A stretch of DNA of 64,000 nt from Corinectria fuckeliana (Eukaryota; Ascomycota; Sordariomycetes; Hypocreales; Nectriaceae). Positions 44,801 to 58,906 of this stretch are shown piece after piece. Within the stretch, counting starts at the first letter, position 1; each line of letters begins with the position of its first letter. The stretch lies in NCBI GenBank assembly GCA_019137255.1, contig WPDH01000364.1, positions 1-64,000 on the forward strand. Reading direction: 5' to 3'. Below the pieces are notes generated by a model that was given only the letters and a program-made list of their open reading frames with translations, did not search any database and was not told where the DNA came from. A program made the position numbers and the translations under genes.

Positions 44801-45747
44801 CTTCATTCTACATAGACATGGGGAAGACCAACAACCACCACGACTCTATTGGTGGTGATGGTGGCGGTGGTGGTGGTAGGGGCCTCTCTTTCTTCTCGTT
44901 CGAGCGCGGCTACCGAGAGTCACAGACAGATAGACAGAGAGAGTCAGGCTCAGAGGTCAGGGCACGCGACAGCATTAGAATCCGGACTCCATATTGTGTG
45001 TGTGTGTGTTGAAGGCCCCAGTTGCTGACCCTTGGTGACCATTCGGATGCTTGCCTGGGCCTCGTCCAAACTGTCCAACCAACCGACAATCTTACCCAGC
45101 GCGGCAAGACTGATGAATGGCCTGACGATTGGCTTGCATCGAGTCACCGCGGCTCTGGGGAGCCAGGGGGGACCAGACCATTAAAAGCCACTGTATTCGT
45201 ACTCCGTGATACCCTCGTCGTCCCCCGTGTCCCCCATCCCGTCCCCCATAACCCCCCAACGAGCCATCCCCCCGTGCCTCCATGCCCTCCAGCTCCATTG
45301 CCTCCTCGCCCCTCCATCCATCTCCTCATCCAGTATAGCGCCGTGGATGATCCATGGAAGAAAAAAGGCTCCATAATGGAAGCGTCCCACTTTCCTTCCC
45401 CTCAGCTTACTCGCCGCCTGTCTTCTCCTCTCCCGGACGACGCACAGAACAAACTGCTGCAGCTCCCAAGCTTCTTTTTTTTTTCTTCTTCTTCCCCTCA
45501 GCCCCTAAGCTACTAGTAGTTCGTACCTTGGTTAGCCTCCCTTTGTATGTACGGAGTACACTCATACTGTACTAACCCTTGACGCCCACAACGCCGCGGT
45601 ATTAATCTCCTTCCGCTTTGAGCCAACAGCCCCGATCGGCCTGGCCGCTCGGTGCACCCACTCCCCGGCCTCTCCCCGTCCACTCGCCGCCGCGGATTCA
45701 GGGTACATGACGTAGGATCCTTGGCGTTCCCAGCTTTGCACTGTCTG

Positions 45748-45802
<55 letters not shown>

Positions 45803-46772
45803 CTCTTTGCCTCTCCGGTTGTAACCAACGACATGGCGCTCCGTAATAAAACCTGTACCATCTACCTCCCCCAAAAGGTCTCGCCGAGCGCGTTACGTTT
45901 CGGGCAGCCTTAAAGCCTCAAAATCCCACTCCAACGAAACGAGTCCACCGCAAAACCCGGACGCCCCACGCGCTAAAGATGCATAGCCCAGGGATTGCCT
46001 CTCAAATAGGCTTTCGTGTCGTCCCACGGCCTGTGTCTCTTGTGTCTGTCAATCTGTGTCGCAGTGCGGTTGCGTGGGTGAGTAGCCAACCAACAACCCT
46101 CGGAAAGATACCCCATCCTTGTTGGCTCGGCGTGATTCCCTTCCCTGTCAATCTATTCATCATCAAGTCTTTTTTATCAAGGCCCTTGCCCTTGCGAGCG
46201 AGCGACTTCCGTGGATGGACCCTTCTCATCATCCCCCCGTCTCTCTCCATCTTTGATTGCGATCGAGCAACTCCCACACTCCCCCAACCAACACGCACAA
46301 CATCCAGAAAAAGGAAATAATTCCCTGCCACGTGCGATTGATTGACTGACCCCTGTTTCGAACCTCAGAGCCCATTCCTTCCAGACCCGATCCGTTATCT
46401 ACACCCTCACTCGCTTCGTCTCGGTCAATGCTCTCTCCCCGTCCCGCCTCCTCACACCTCTCACTAGTCTAGTCGTTTGCCGCGCCCACCTTTTCCGTAT
46501 TATTGGGCCCCTTCACTATCTAGATACGCAGTACTTTCCATTATACTAATACTCTTCCCCCCCCCCCCCCGTCCCTGTTTCCTGATCGCCATCCCATCGA
46601 CCTACCCTTCCTTCTTCTTCCCCTCATCTCATTCCTTGACGGGGTTCCTCTCTCTTTTTATCTCGACTTGGGTCTCCTCCGAACCGCATCCAACCGCACG
46701 GCATTCCGGAATCGAGTACACAACACACACATAAACCCTCTCTATATCTCTCTCCCTACGCCATCCGTCACC
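44801..46772. other. Spacer with simple repeats, promoter of the APC permease
   Basis: No gene is supported. It holds a GGTGGT-rich stretch (44850-44880), a TG run (44995-45009), a (CTGT)n(CT)n tract and a C homopolymer of about 12 (46557-46570). Pyrimidine-rich sequence dominates the last 400 bp before the permease start. Confidence 0.5.
45746..45795. repeat. (CTGT)n(CT)n microsatellite
   Basis: About five CTGT units are followed by about twelve CT units, a composite microsatellite in the intergenic spacer. Confidence 0.8.
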
Positions 46773-48658
46773 ATGGCGTCGTCTCCCGACTTCATCAAAG
46801 ATGCCGGCAGCGACAAGCTCGAGAGCCACCCGGGCTCCAACGGGCCCGACTCGGCCGATCAGCTTCTCGAGAACCTGGGCTACAAACCCGAGCTGGCGCG
46901 AAACCGCTCGACTATGCAGGTCGCCTTCATGTCCTTCGTCCTCGCCGCGATCCCCTACGGCCTCGCCACCACCCTCTACTACCCTCTGGTCGGCGGCGGA
47001 CCCGTCAACGTTCTCTGGGGCTGGGTTGCCGTCTCCATCATCATCGTGTGTGTTGCATCGTCCCTCGGTGAAATCACCAGTGTCTATCCCACTGCCGGAG
47101 GTACTTAAACCAACTCCCTGAACTTTCCCCCTGTCCTGTCCCATTGCGATTGCTATTTCTCCCGACGATCCGGATTGCGACCCTTTGCGGTCCCTCTCTT
47201 TCTTCGTGTAGCATGTGATTGATCGCGTGCCTCTAGGTGTCTACTACCAAGCATTCATGCTGGCTCCCACCCGCTGGCGGCGCATTGCCAGCTGGATCTG
47301 TGGCTGGATGTACCTCGTCGGGAACATCACCATTACGCTCTCTGTGAACTTCGGTACCACTCTCTTCTTCATCGGCTGCGTCAATGTGTTTGAGAAGGCA
47401 GATGGCAGTGCCGTGCTCGAGGGAAAGGCGTACCAGGCGTACCTCATCTTCCTCGGCATCACCCTGCTCTGCAACGCTGTGGCTGCCTTTGGTAACAAGT
47501 GGCTGCCCCTGCTTGACGTGAGCATTTTTCCTCCCAAGTCCCCTAAGCGATATGAGTGCATTGGCTAATTCGTCCCAAGACTGCTGCCATCTTCTGGACC
47601 TTTGGCGGTGTCATTGCCATCATGATCACCGTCTTGGTTGTTGCCAAGAACGGTCGTCATGATGCCAAGTACGTCTTCACCCACTTCGAGGCATCTTCGG
47701 GTTGGCCCGATGGCTGGTCCTTCTGCGTCGGTCTGCTGCACGCTGCTTACGCTACCTCTTCCACTGGAATGATCATCTCGTAAGTTGCCAACGAATTGCT
47801 ACCTCGTACAGCTTAGCCCACCCCTGTGGTTCCGTGTCACTGACAATCTCGTCCTTCGCAGCATGTGTGAGGAAGTTCAGAAGCCCTCAATCCAGGTCCC
47901 CAAGGCCATGGTGGCCACCATCTTCATCAACACCTTCGCCGGACTTCTCTTCCTGGTCCCCCTCCTCTTCGTCCTTCCCGACATCCAGGAGCTCATCCTC
48001 TACGCTCAGCCGATGCCCGTCATCCTCAAGAGCGCCGTCGGCTCATCCGGAGGTGCCTTTGGCCTCCTCTTCCCTCTCATGATCCTGGCTATCCTGTGCG
48101 GTATTGGATGCACCACGGCCACCTCGCGATGCGTGTGGGCCTTCTCTCGTGATGGTGCCGTCCCCGGTGCCAACAAGTGGATGAAGGTCAACAAGAAGTT
48201 GGACGTGCCCCTCAATGCCATGATGCTCAGCATGGCCGTGCAGCTCATCCTCGGCCTCATCTACTTCGGCAGCACCGCCGCCTTCAACGCTTTCTCCGGT
48301 GTCGGTGTCATCTGCCTGACTGTCGCCTATGCCATTCCCATCGCCATCAGTCTCGCCACCGGCCGCAAGCAGGTCAAGACTGGGAGCTTCTACCTCGGTG
48401 CCCTTGGTACCGTCTGCAACTACGTGTCGATCGGTATGTTCTCCTCTCCCTAACCACCTCTGGCAGCATCTTGCTTACTTTTTAGCCTGGACTCTCCTGG
48501 TCATCCCGCTGTTCTGCATGCCGACCGTGATCCCTGTGACGGCCGAGACTGTGAACTATGCCCCCGTCGTCTTCGTCTTCTCCATCGTCGTGTCCGGACT
48601 CTGGTACTGGGCCTGGGGCCACAAGAACTACGCCGGCCCGCCCACGCACGAGGACTAA
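46773..48658 (+). CDS. APC-family amino-acid/GABA/choline permease (Uga4/GabA/Hnm1 type)
   Basis: This is a multi-pass transporter of the amino acid-polyamine-organocation superfamily. Five exons, 46773-47100, 47237-47517, 47580-47779, 47862-48433 and 48486-48658, give 517 residues; introns are 136, 62, 82 and 52 bp. The N-terminal cytosolic tail includes ADQLLENLGYKPELARNRS, the 'L..LGY.qel.R..s' entry motif of this group. TM3 is SLGEITSVYPTAGGVYYQ, with Glu and the YPTAGG motif completed across intron 1. A cytosolic motif MCEEVQKPSIQVPKAM lies at 271-286, and CTTATSRCVWAFSRDGAVPG follows later. About 12 TM helices are visible. GABA-type permease is my preferred assignment, but choline and thiamine carriers share these motifs. 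The start context is CGTCACCATGGC, close to ideal. Confidence 0.9.
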
Positions 48659-51600
48659 GCTGCGAGAGGTCCTACTGATTTGCGTTTTGGTGGCACCTCT
48701 GTCTCATATTTGCGTTTGTTAAGAAGATACGACACGTCAGTCTTGAGGGAATAATGGCGTACGATGCTTGATATACCCCCAAGAAGGAAAAGAATAAGGA
48801 GAGCACTCATGCACCGATCGAGCTTATACGTGTTTGCTCATTTGCTAGAGAAATTGTTAATAAACTAAACAAATCCTTTTCTATGCTTGCCCTTGCTAGT
48901 GACTGCTGGATGATTTTCTTCAGCCGGGGGCGCCATTGCGGATGATGGATCTTGGGCCAGCAAACCACTGCCGTCAATCTCGTCAGGATGCTATCAACCT
49001 TGTTGAGACTGTCAATCTCGGTCATAGTGCTATCACGTCGTGAATTGTCAGAGTCGGGTATTCAGGACGTAGCTCTTTGTTCAAGCTTCTCTTATGTGCC
49101 TAGATTTATGCCCAGTGGATGTTTCATATCCTTTCCTTCATAGTGTACAATACAGAACGCAGGAGATGCTCCGTAAGCTTAGTAACAATAAACCCCCAAG
49201 GCCGTGAGTGAGGACATAATCACCGTGCGTCAAGTATATCGCGTGGACATTGATTGTGCCTACAGTCCGAACAGGTGCAACATGACCTTTGTCAAGATTC
49301 ATCTTGCTGTACTGACGGTATCTGGGTCGGTAAAACAGTCCGCTCACGTTGAAGGTGTAACAGTTGAGGCAACGTCGACCACCTCGGCCTATTTCTAGCC
49401 GTACCGATAGAGTCAAACCGCCTATTCCCATACTGACGATCGATAACTTGTGTTCCTAATGGCGTCAAAGTTTAGTTGCTCGCCCAGTCATCAATATCCT
49501 CCGACACAAGAAACTAGCGAGGCATCGCCCGTTCTCAAGCGACCTACCCTGTACCTTGCAAGTTTACCGTGAGCTCGTTCTTCGTGCACTCCGCAATGCT
49601 ATTGCTTCGTCTCACAGTAGAGAAATAGCTAGACAATACTCATACACCTTTTGTTCCATGCATCTCAATTATCCTGCCTTGCCTTTGACTGCTGTTCCAT
49701 CGCATCCCGACGTCGAAGCAGCTGGCTCTGTAGTCCGACCACCTACAGGTTGCGAGATTGACGTCTGTTTTCCGAACTGGATCGAACGAAAGCTTCAAAG
49801 ATCCTTCAGAGATCAATGCTGCTCCCCAGCGGCTTCAAGGACCAGGAACGAGCTTACATCGTACGATTCTTCTTGCATGCTAGGTTCCCCGCCCACAGAC
49901 AGGAATCGTGAGAGTCCTCACCCGTCGATAACCTCAACTTCACCCTCCATCTTCACGTGCCGCGTCACATTGAGAAATGCCACCATCGCAGGGGGCCTAG
50001 GCCTGTTCGAGCCCGCATAAAGTGGCGTGAAACGGCCTCGCGCCACTGCTTCATTAGTGAACGACCCTTGGCCAGCAAACTCTTCAACCCTTTCTCTCAG
50101 CTCGGTGTGCCACAAACACCAACGCCCACGCATCACGGCGCCGTAACGGGAGACATGCAGGAAAAAGGGAGCAATGGGGATTACCATTTATGGTTAAAGG
50201 CGACAGAAGAAAAAAAAAAACTGCCCCAACTCCACCGTTTTCTGTCGCTGTAGGAGCATCACAGTGCAGCAAGCCGGACCCCAAAATGTGTCATGCATAT
50301 CAGCACGATGCAATGATACCTTGGCATCTTCCCCTCCCCTTCACTTTCTCCGCTCGCGCTTGGCCGCTTGGCTCGTTACCAGACCACCTGAAGGGAGACG
50401 GAAGAGGAGGGGGGAAGGCTTCTCCGAACACGCAGGCTGATTGCGTTCTTTTCCTGCAGTTCATCTGATGCAGGCCGTCGAACGGGTCGAATTTAAAATC
50501 CCCTTGGTGGCGTCCTAGACTCGTTGGGTGCCTATATCCGCCACTGTGGCTTATGTATGTTGGCCCGTTGGGTAAAGAGGCGAAATTGCGAAACAAGGAA
50601 TCAGTACGGAGCAGATCTTTGATCAAAAGGAGCTCGGGCGACCTCAAAGTCTCCCCAGCATTACCAAGTCCAACAGCCCATTCTCTTCACGAAAGCCTCA
50701 CTTGTTGGGGTTGTGTAACCTTACCGGTGACGCCTTCAGCAGAGGAGCCAGAGCCAAACAGGTCGGCCATGCATATGCCCTGCCTGCCTGTCTGCCTGCC
50801 TGGCACCCCTGAGCGGGCTCCTGGGGTTGCAGACCTTGCCACCAACACCTGCAAGCCTCTTTAAACGGCGTCCAATGGCTTTGCTGATTGACCAGGGGAA
50901 TCATGTAGGCTCTCGGTCAGCTCAGCGATACCACGGCTGCATTCAACGCTGATGACCCCGTTCCGATATGCCCTCGAGTTCAGAAGAGGAGCATGGATGA
51001 GGATTAGTCAAGCCGCCAAGACTTCGACCTCTCCGGAATAGACTCTAGACCACTGTACCAAATGCTTCGTAGTATGCGCGAGCTGTTGGCGTAGGAAAAC
51101 ACCTACCTAGAAATCATGCACAAATTTGTCTTCTTTCGGAGCTCAAGATCTTCATGGCCAAAGCCAAGTTCAAATCCATCTCCTCCGTAGGACAGTATAG
51201 TAATTGCACACATTCAAAACACGATCCGGGGTCGATTGCCGACGCTTTCCATACGATCTCATGTGACAACTCGCATTCTAACCCTTCGCCGAACTCCTAC
51301 CTACCCTTGAGCGAGTATATCGGTGAAGCGCTGATTTCGAGGATGGTCGGAACACCCAGCTAGTCAGCTTCGAGCGCGGGAGAGCGAAACCGAGACCGCA
51401 ACCCCGGATTTTGAGAGTACGGAATAGAAGGGCGCATGACTAGTGTCCGGATCAATGCATTGTTACAGTCAACGGCGATGGCACTCTGGACGTGTAAGCC
51501 TCAACGGGGATGCTGCTCTAGGCCTATGTCGGATTTGTTTCTAGCAACCGAGACCAAAGCCTTCGCTCAATCAGAGGTAAGAATCCGAGTGAGGATGCTA

Positions 51601-54600
51601 CCTACCCCGTGTTAACGCACTGTACCCTGCTCGGAGGCCTGATGGAGGGTTGAAGATGACAGGCGCTGCATGAACGTCGACTGATGCTCGAATTCGATTG
51701 CACCGGTCAGTACTGCAATGCTGCAGCTAACTGGACAGGCAGCTACACCGGAGAGCTTCCTTCGACGCGACATCTGTGCATTGAAAGTGAGGTTGTAAGC
51801 ATTTCACGGGGTTCGCATCAGAAACAACCAGCAGCACAAAAGGGATCTAAAGCCTCGAGGTGCAACCAACTGGACGACATACCGCGACTCATCCGCGCAA
51901 CCCTTACAGCGAAGGGAGGACTAGTAGTTTGGCTGTCTTAGAAAGGCGGTGAATTAGGGCGTGTCTGACAGTCCGATGACGCCGCGCCATGGATGTCAGC
52001 GCTCACTGTATGGTAGTTTGCCTAGGGGGCTAAGGGTTAGGTTTTCTGGTTGATCCAACCGACGACATGCTGCGACCGAATGGATCAGTCTCAGTCTCAG
52101 TCAGTCAGTCTCAGTCTCAATAGTTGGCACTTACATCGAGACAACTGTCACTGGCCAGCTCCGATATGCCAGAGCTACGACCCTTACGTAAGGACGACAC
52201 AAAGTCGCCAAAGAATTGTCCGAGAATGAAGAGACGAGCAGATCCTGGCCCCGTCGAGCAAAGACAGGCTTGATGTAGGACCGGCGCCGAAGACGACGGG
52301 TAGCGCTATGTGCCGTAGGGCCCGGAGATGGGCTCCGGGACCCAAGAGCGCGGCGCCGGCCCCTCGCTAGATCAGCCATTCAGCCTCTCCCCGTCGAGAC
52401 GAGACGACTTGTCGATCCCCGCCTGCAAGTGCAAGCGCTGTGGCACCGACTCGCCTTGGCAACTTGGAATAGCCCCAGAGTCGGACCAAGGCAGCGCAAT
52501 GGCCGTGCGCTTGGAGGACCCGTTCTCAATCTCCCCAGCTTGCACGATGCAGACGCTATATCCCGATGGCAACGCCAGACCAGGCCTGCACAATACGTCA
52601 TGTCGACGTCGACGCGGTTAGATAATGGGGCCACGCTGAAGCAAAGCCCCATCTCTCGGGTCCGAAGGCCATGGCGAAGGAAGAAAAAAGGCGAGATAAA
52701 CTGCTCGAAATCGAAGGTCAGGAATTAGGACACAAAAATCCGTCCCTGAATGAAGTGTTCCTCAGCTGGAACCTTAACACCGCAACCACCCCTCTGACCA
52801 AGTGTGTGCCAAGTGTGTGTCCGGAGTGGACTCAATCACTCAACCTGGCGTAGGCCTTCATTCTTGGTGACGGGAGCATGCGCGCCCCCGCACGTAGATC
52901 AACGTCAAATGCCTGATCCAGGAAGACTCGTCTTCAAAAGCGTGCAGCTCTCGCTATCGGTTTCGACTTTGGACGAGTGGAATGGCACCATCCGTCCATA
53001 TCTGACCGAGTGCGCAAGGGAGGGGACTTGGACGCTGACGATCGGCGGGGGATATTGAACCACTCGCAGCTTGGCCCCCGACACCCTTTCCCAAGCAATC
53101 AAACGTTCCCCCTCCCCCCTCGCAGAGTTGCAGAGCTTGCACAACCGGCTTCGCGTCCTGCTCCGCATCCTCGCCCGCATGGGGTAGCTAGGCTTGCACA
53201 CACCTCTTTGATATTGGGGGGGACGTGCGAGACAGGTCCAGACCGCTTACCTTTCGCCTTGGGGTGCACCAGAGAACCCTGGCGATGTTTGAATGGGCGT
53301 ATGAAGTGTGCGTAGCAGACAGATCCTGATCCTCACCCTGAAGATCTGACCGTGGGATGGGAACAGGTTGGGTTGTGGAGGCTGTCGAGTCCTGACCGGT
53401 GTCGCCTCCTCGGAATCCTGAATCAGGTTGAGCCGGTCGTGCACCTGTGATGCTCATGTCATCCTCACATCATGCCGCATTAAAGAGAACCATGGTCATG
53501 ACCCAATGCATATCCCAGAATGCGATCAGTCGACTCTAATGCCGTTCGACGTTCCCCTCAGGCAGCAGATGCCCCCCCCCCCCCCATTGCGGCTCAAGCC
53601 CCTGTATCAGAAGCCAAGTAGGCCAGGGCCACTCGATTGAAAATAGACAAAACGAGGCAATAGACTTCTGGGTAGGACAAGTGGCGTATTCCTAGTCTTC
53701 GCCGCCCGAGGAGAAATGGCACCAGAACAGAACAGCAGCTCTGCGTTGCATTGAGGGGTAAGAAGGGTGGGGTAGTAGACCAAGGGATGCTAGATGAGGC
53801 AAAAGTGTCAGGCAAAGTTGGCGACGTTTGAGGGCCAAGCATGATAGGATAGGGTGACATACAGGTCGAGGGTGAGGATATCCGGGCAGCGAGTGGCCGC
53901 ACGGGGGCTCAATGGTGTGGCTGCTGTCTCTCCTCAAGCCTTGGCTCTCTTCCAGCGGTTGGCTGTTATAGTACATACATCACCTAACTAGCTCCGGCCG
54001 CGACGGAAGATCCGGAAAGCTTGAGGCTCCTCACACCGAGAAGGAGGCATGATTGTCTGATGTCGAAACTCAGAGCACCATATGTTGCTCGATGCCGAAA
54101 CTCTGGACATCGGCTGGTATTTACGAATATTAGAGTCCGTGAGATGTGGAGGGGATCGTCCAAGAATTCGTGCATCTCCCCCCGGCCTGCGGCCCACCCC
54201 CGCCTCTGGCCTTCTTACTTTCTTGGACCAGCAGCCAGCGACTAAGCTAGATGGACTCCCAGACGGCCAGCAACAAAGGCATTTGCCGCTGGCACAACGT
54301 TGCAGGCGCTTCCCTCCATAGTTAGTGGGCTTGGTTGAGGGGGTGGCTGGGCGCTTGTTGCGTCGAATCTTTGTACACACACTTGGGTGCTCAGATCATC
54401 CCGGGGAGTTGCAATCGAAAACACTTCAAGTTCGAGGGTCTAGTTCCAACCCAAGTGGCAAACTCCAGGTTCAGGGTCCTGCTCTGGGCGAACTAGATAG
54501 CGAAGACGCAAGTTCGGGGTCCAGACCAAACCGCATGATGATTCAAGGATGCATGTGGCATGTACAAAGGGTCCTGATAGCCGTCTGAAGAGGGAAGACA

Positions 54601-56721
54601 TGAAAGCACTGTAACCCGGAGGGACCAGAGGATGGCATCATCCCGAACGTCGACGCCGCAGGGCAATCACATTCAGATTGATCCTATGGCCCTCTGGCAT
54701 CCTGGCCACGCCATGCCAAGGGAGCTTGGGTGATCAGGCAATGTCAGGGTCGAAGATGCTGTTAAGTGATTGCTGATTCCTAAGCATCGGAACTAGAGCG
54801 ATAACATATCATGGCCTGCTTTCCGACTGAACGGTCAGCGGCAAGACGCGGAGGTTGATCGGGAGTCTCGGGCACCGGATAGATCAGACGATGGATCTTC
54901 GCTCGTGCTCGAAGAGTATCAGATCACGGCTTGTGAGGGTTCCAGCGGACCCGCAAAGGACGTGACGGAGAAGCTCGAGATGTCCCTCAACCCAGGCGAG
55001 ATCGGAAATGCGCCGTAACCGGTGTGGTGTTGCGCTTATTTGTCTAGGGCGCAGCAAAATCCCACCCTCTCAAGACGACGCCAGTGGCAAGTAAAGTACC
55101 GTGCTATGTACTACAGATTGTCCGTTGATATGACTTTATGAAGTCTCCGCTCACCGCTCTTGTTTAGTGTTTGAGTGCTCGACAGCCTCAAAACGCCAGC
55201 GTGGGGAGGCTGATGCTGAGGCTGGTTGATCGATCGAGAGTCTTGCTCTGGACAGGGACGTAACCCGGGGATCCGGGGCTGTGGAGGGAAGACTGGAGAG
55301 GTTTGAGGTCTTGAGTCATCGACCCGGCGGCAGACCCATTGCTGGAAGCGAGTCACCACCACATGCACAGCACATCTTACAGATGATGTGCCGTTCAATG
55401 ATGAATCTCGGTGTGTGGATTGCCTCACCCCTACCCCCTGCCCCATATTCCCTGTACCCTGCTTCTGCTCTGTGCCCTCCCCTGTCATGGCGTGGGTGTG
55501 CCGGCGTAGCGAAAGGCCAAGCCTCACAGGGGATGGGATGGCGGGACTGGCGGGGCCATGCAAGCCTCTACTGCAGCCAATGGAGAAGGTTTTGACTGGC
55601 CGTTTTCGAGTGCATCGAGAATTTGCGTGTTTGCTTGCAGAGCCCCGAGCCCCAGACGGCGTCTGCGAGTGCGTGTGTGGCGTGGGAAGCCTCTTAGTTT
55701 GAGACATGGACACTGATACGGATAAAGACGGCGGGGGCATCGAAGACTGGTGCGCGGCTCTGATAAGGCAGGCCGAATCTGCAAGTGGTTTATCTTGCCG
55801 TTTCGATGTAAGTTGTCTCACCCTGTGTCATTGGGTCGACCGACAAGTTGTCGCCGGAGATGTAGGTTCGTACGTTTTATGTCTCATCGAGGTAGAATCC
55901 GGAGCCGCTCAAGGCGTTGGTATCGATACACCGACTACGGATGAGATCCGGGGTCAATGGCGGATGAGGGTATCTCAGGAAAGGAATGGTTGGGGGTTGT
56001 TGCTGGCCATAATGATGAAACTGGCCCCCTCCCACGCTTGCGACATCGTGTCGGTATCTCACCTGTACGTACCCCGACCGAGTCTGGCACCCTCAAAATC
56101 ACACAAGGGTGGTCTGGTTGTGGAAGCAAGCTGCTCTCTAGATACTTGGTATACTGTCCTCTGTGATGTCTGTCCTGTTATTGCCCGATGGCGTCTGCTC
56201 CGCCGAGAAGGCATGGCGACGCTAGGGACGAACGGGCGCCGCATGCACGAACTCTGTTGTCGAAGTCGTCCCACGTTCGGTGCCTCCCGGCCGGCGTCCC
56301 GGACTGGACGGAGTGTCAGACGGAGTGCCACTCGGTATCCGCGAAACGCGAAACACGAAACAACCGGAAGGCTCGATGAGAGAGTTTGATAGCACTGCGG
56401 ACGGATGATTCCAGCCGTACCAACGGTTCGACGTGCACAGTGGCTGTTGCGATATCGGGCTGCAACGGAGAACCGCGAGACCGTGGGACGCCTGGTGTGA
56501 TGGGACGCGTCAAGGTACGCAAGGCAAGCCCAACACCAACATCAACACCAACAACACCAGCACGAGGGGCCATTGACGGCGATGAGAGGTCAATTCTGGT
56601 TCAGAGTTCCATGGCGGCGTTGGTGACAAGGCATGACACTCTCGGCGTGTGGTGGAGGTGGATTGACAGTGCCTACTTGTGGCATGTCATTTCAAGCTTG
56701 ACTTCTCGACTGCCTTGTCCA

Positions 56722-56775
56722 GGGATGGCTCGTTAGGATGGCTCATTGGGATGGCTCATTGGGATGGCTCATTGT
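56722..56775. repeat. Four tandem copies of a ~13-bp unit (GGGATGGCTCATT)
   Basis: One degenerate and three near-perfect copies of GGGATGGCTCATT in direct tandem. No function is evident. Confidence 0.8.
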
Positions 56776-58872
56776 TGGGGATGGCGGTTTGCCATGTTGG
56801 GTCAGCAAACTCGGTGCAGTTGCAAGGGCCTAGACGCCCACCATTATCACCGTCATTTATGATCCAAGGTGCACAGGCAGTGCTGTTTGTCGTATCAGGA
56901 AGAAGCTCTGAGCAGCGAGCGGGTGTGTGGCTTGTGTGCTTGTCCCACTCACAGTGCAGAGTGCAGCCTGTGCGGTTGGTGTGTAGCGTGAGCGAAGCAG
57001 GGAAGAAGGACAGGAGGGACAAGGGAGGCGAGGTGTGGATGGCAAATTCCTGGCCCTGGTCCTGGATCCTGGATGCCACGGATGGCAAATTCCTGGGCGG
57101 GTGGCATTGCGCTGCGCTGAAGCATCGCCATCCACACCTCCATCCACATCCACATCCCTCCATCAGATCATGATACATTGCATTGCCGCGACGCTGCGGT
57201 GGACACGGATGTACTATGTCGATGCTTGCTTGGGTGGAGTTTGAGTTGAGAAGATGCCGGTTGAGTCGAGCAGATGCCGGTCGAGTCAGTCAGCGGAAGC
57301 ACAAATATCTGTACATAGTACGTACCAACATACCGTACATAGTAATTACATCGAGACTGAGAAAATGCAGCATCGCTAATGAATTCCGCCATGTGCTATT
57401 AGTCTTGGGGGCGATCCTTGTTGGGGCTCCTTTGGCTCTCCGCCGCCGCCTAGATCTGCCCTAGTGCCGCACTTGCGCTGACTGGAGGGCGGAGGGGGGA
57501 AATAGGGTAGACCTCGATCATGGAGGTTGAATTTTTTTAAGCTGCCGCCGGTCGGCCGCCAAGGCATAAGTACTCCGATAGGGCGGACAGGAATCAAAAG
57601 GCAAGCTGGGAAGCGCCCCACCTGCTGTCCCAAGGCTTTGGCTTGATGTTGAGCAGAGGAAAAAAACCAAAAACAGGCGAGGATCGTGGGATGAATCGAA
57701 TCAATGGCGACGTGGTCTGAGCGTGGCAAGCAGCCGATGGGGCAGGGTTGCAGCTTGGTCCGTGCACGGGTTCTTATCTCCTTTACCGGGCACTGGCAGG
57801 GGTTGGTATTAATCTAGTACAATAGGAGGCAGGTTCATCTGAGCCGCTGAGGTTAACAAGGAAGGAAGGAGGACGGACTCATCATGGAGACGCCGACCCA
57901 TGACCATGCAGCTACGACGGTGGATACTGTGCACACTGCACACTGTGCATGCCGTGCAGCTTATTCGCGGAGAGCAGGAGGCAGAGCACGCTTTTATCGC
58001 ACTAAGGAGAAAAAAAATGTTTCCAGGGCCTTAGTAAGGGGCAATTGACCATGATATGATGAACTGATGGATTGGTGTGATCCGTCCGATGCTTGCCGCC
58101 TCAACCAGTGCTCGTCCAAGCCGGCGGCTTCATCCGGGACCAGCTTTGCAGAATCAGGAAGCAACTCAGCAGTTGACCTAGTTCTCCCTCCCGTTTCTCC
58201 ATTTCTCCAGGCAGAATAATATGGAGAAGGAATACGGAGAAGAGATGATATGACGGAAGCAGTAGCATATTGACACATATTGACCAGCATTCCTCCCCCG
58301 CAAATTGTGTGTCAGAAGCAAAAACATCGAACAATGGAAACCCCGCGGTTGCCGTGGCGGAGAGATTGTCTCAGCTGTATTAACCGGTGTCGGTGTTCAG
58401 GTTCATCTTGCCTGAGTGCCAGTGCCTCCAGGATCTCGAGTTCCAAAGCTGTCGAGGCGAGCTGCCTTGTGGCTTGGCACTGTCGCTGTGGCGGAGAGCA
58501 AGTTGAGTTAGCTTACATAGTATGTACGAAGTACTCCGTAGAGGAGGGAGAGAGGGAGCGCCCGGTGCGCAAACAGGCCATGGCGTGTGAGTTTTTTGAG
58601 GCGACACCATCCCATTCTTAGGTCACCAAAGGACAGGGATGTGGGCTTGGTTCGCTTGCCGTCAGATAGGAGCCGCCACGAGCGTTGAGATCTCGGAGCC
58701 AGGGGGGTTAGAAGGTTTGAACGACCCAGAACAGAAGCGAGACACAGGCACAGAATACAGAACACCGGCCCTGACGGAAGCAGGCCAGTGGAAGCAGGCC
58801 GTCGGACCCAGTCGCAAGGGGACGAAACAACCACCTGAAAACGTTCAACGAGAATTCGGAGGTTGAGGACGG

Positions 58873-58906
58873 GGCACGGAGCACGGAGCACGGAGCACGG
58901 AGCACG
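58873..58906. repeat. Tandem GCACGGA(G) repeat
   Basis: Four consecutive copies of an 8-bp unit (GGAGCACG phase) lie within the gene-free region. Confidence 0.8.

Noticed and set aside
54325..54588. Runs of TTCGAGGGTCTAG / TTCAGGGTC-like words
   Set aside because: The words are imperfect and irregularly spaced, so they are neither a CRISPR-like nor a regular tandem repeat.
55111..55821. 236-codon minus-strand frame
   Set aside because: Composition is low-complexity (Ser/Pro/Arg/His-rich), there is no family motif or splice-linked continuation, and it overlaps a 227-codon plus-strand frame of equally poor quality.
55706..56389. 227-codon plus-strand frame
   Set aside because: No recognisable motif; the sequence reads as random translation of a GC-rich spacer.
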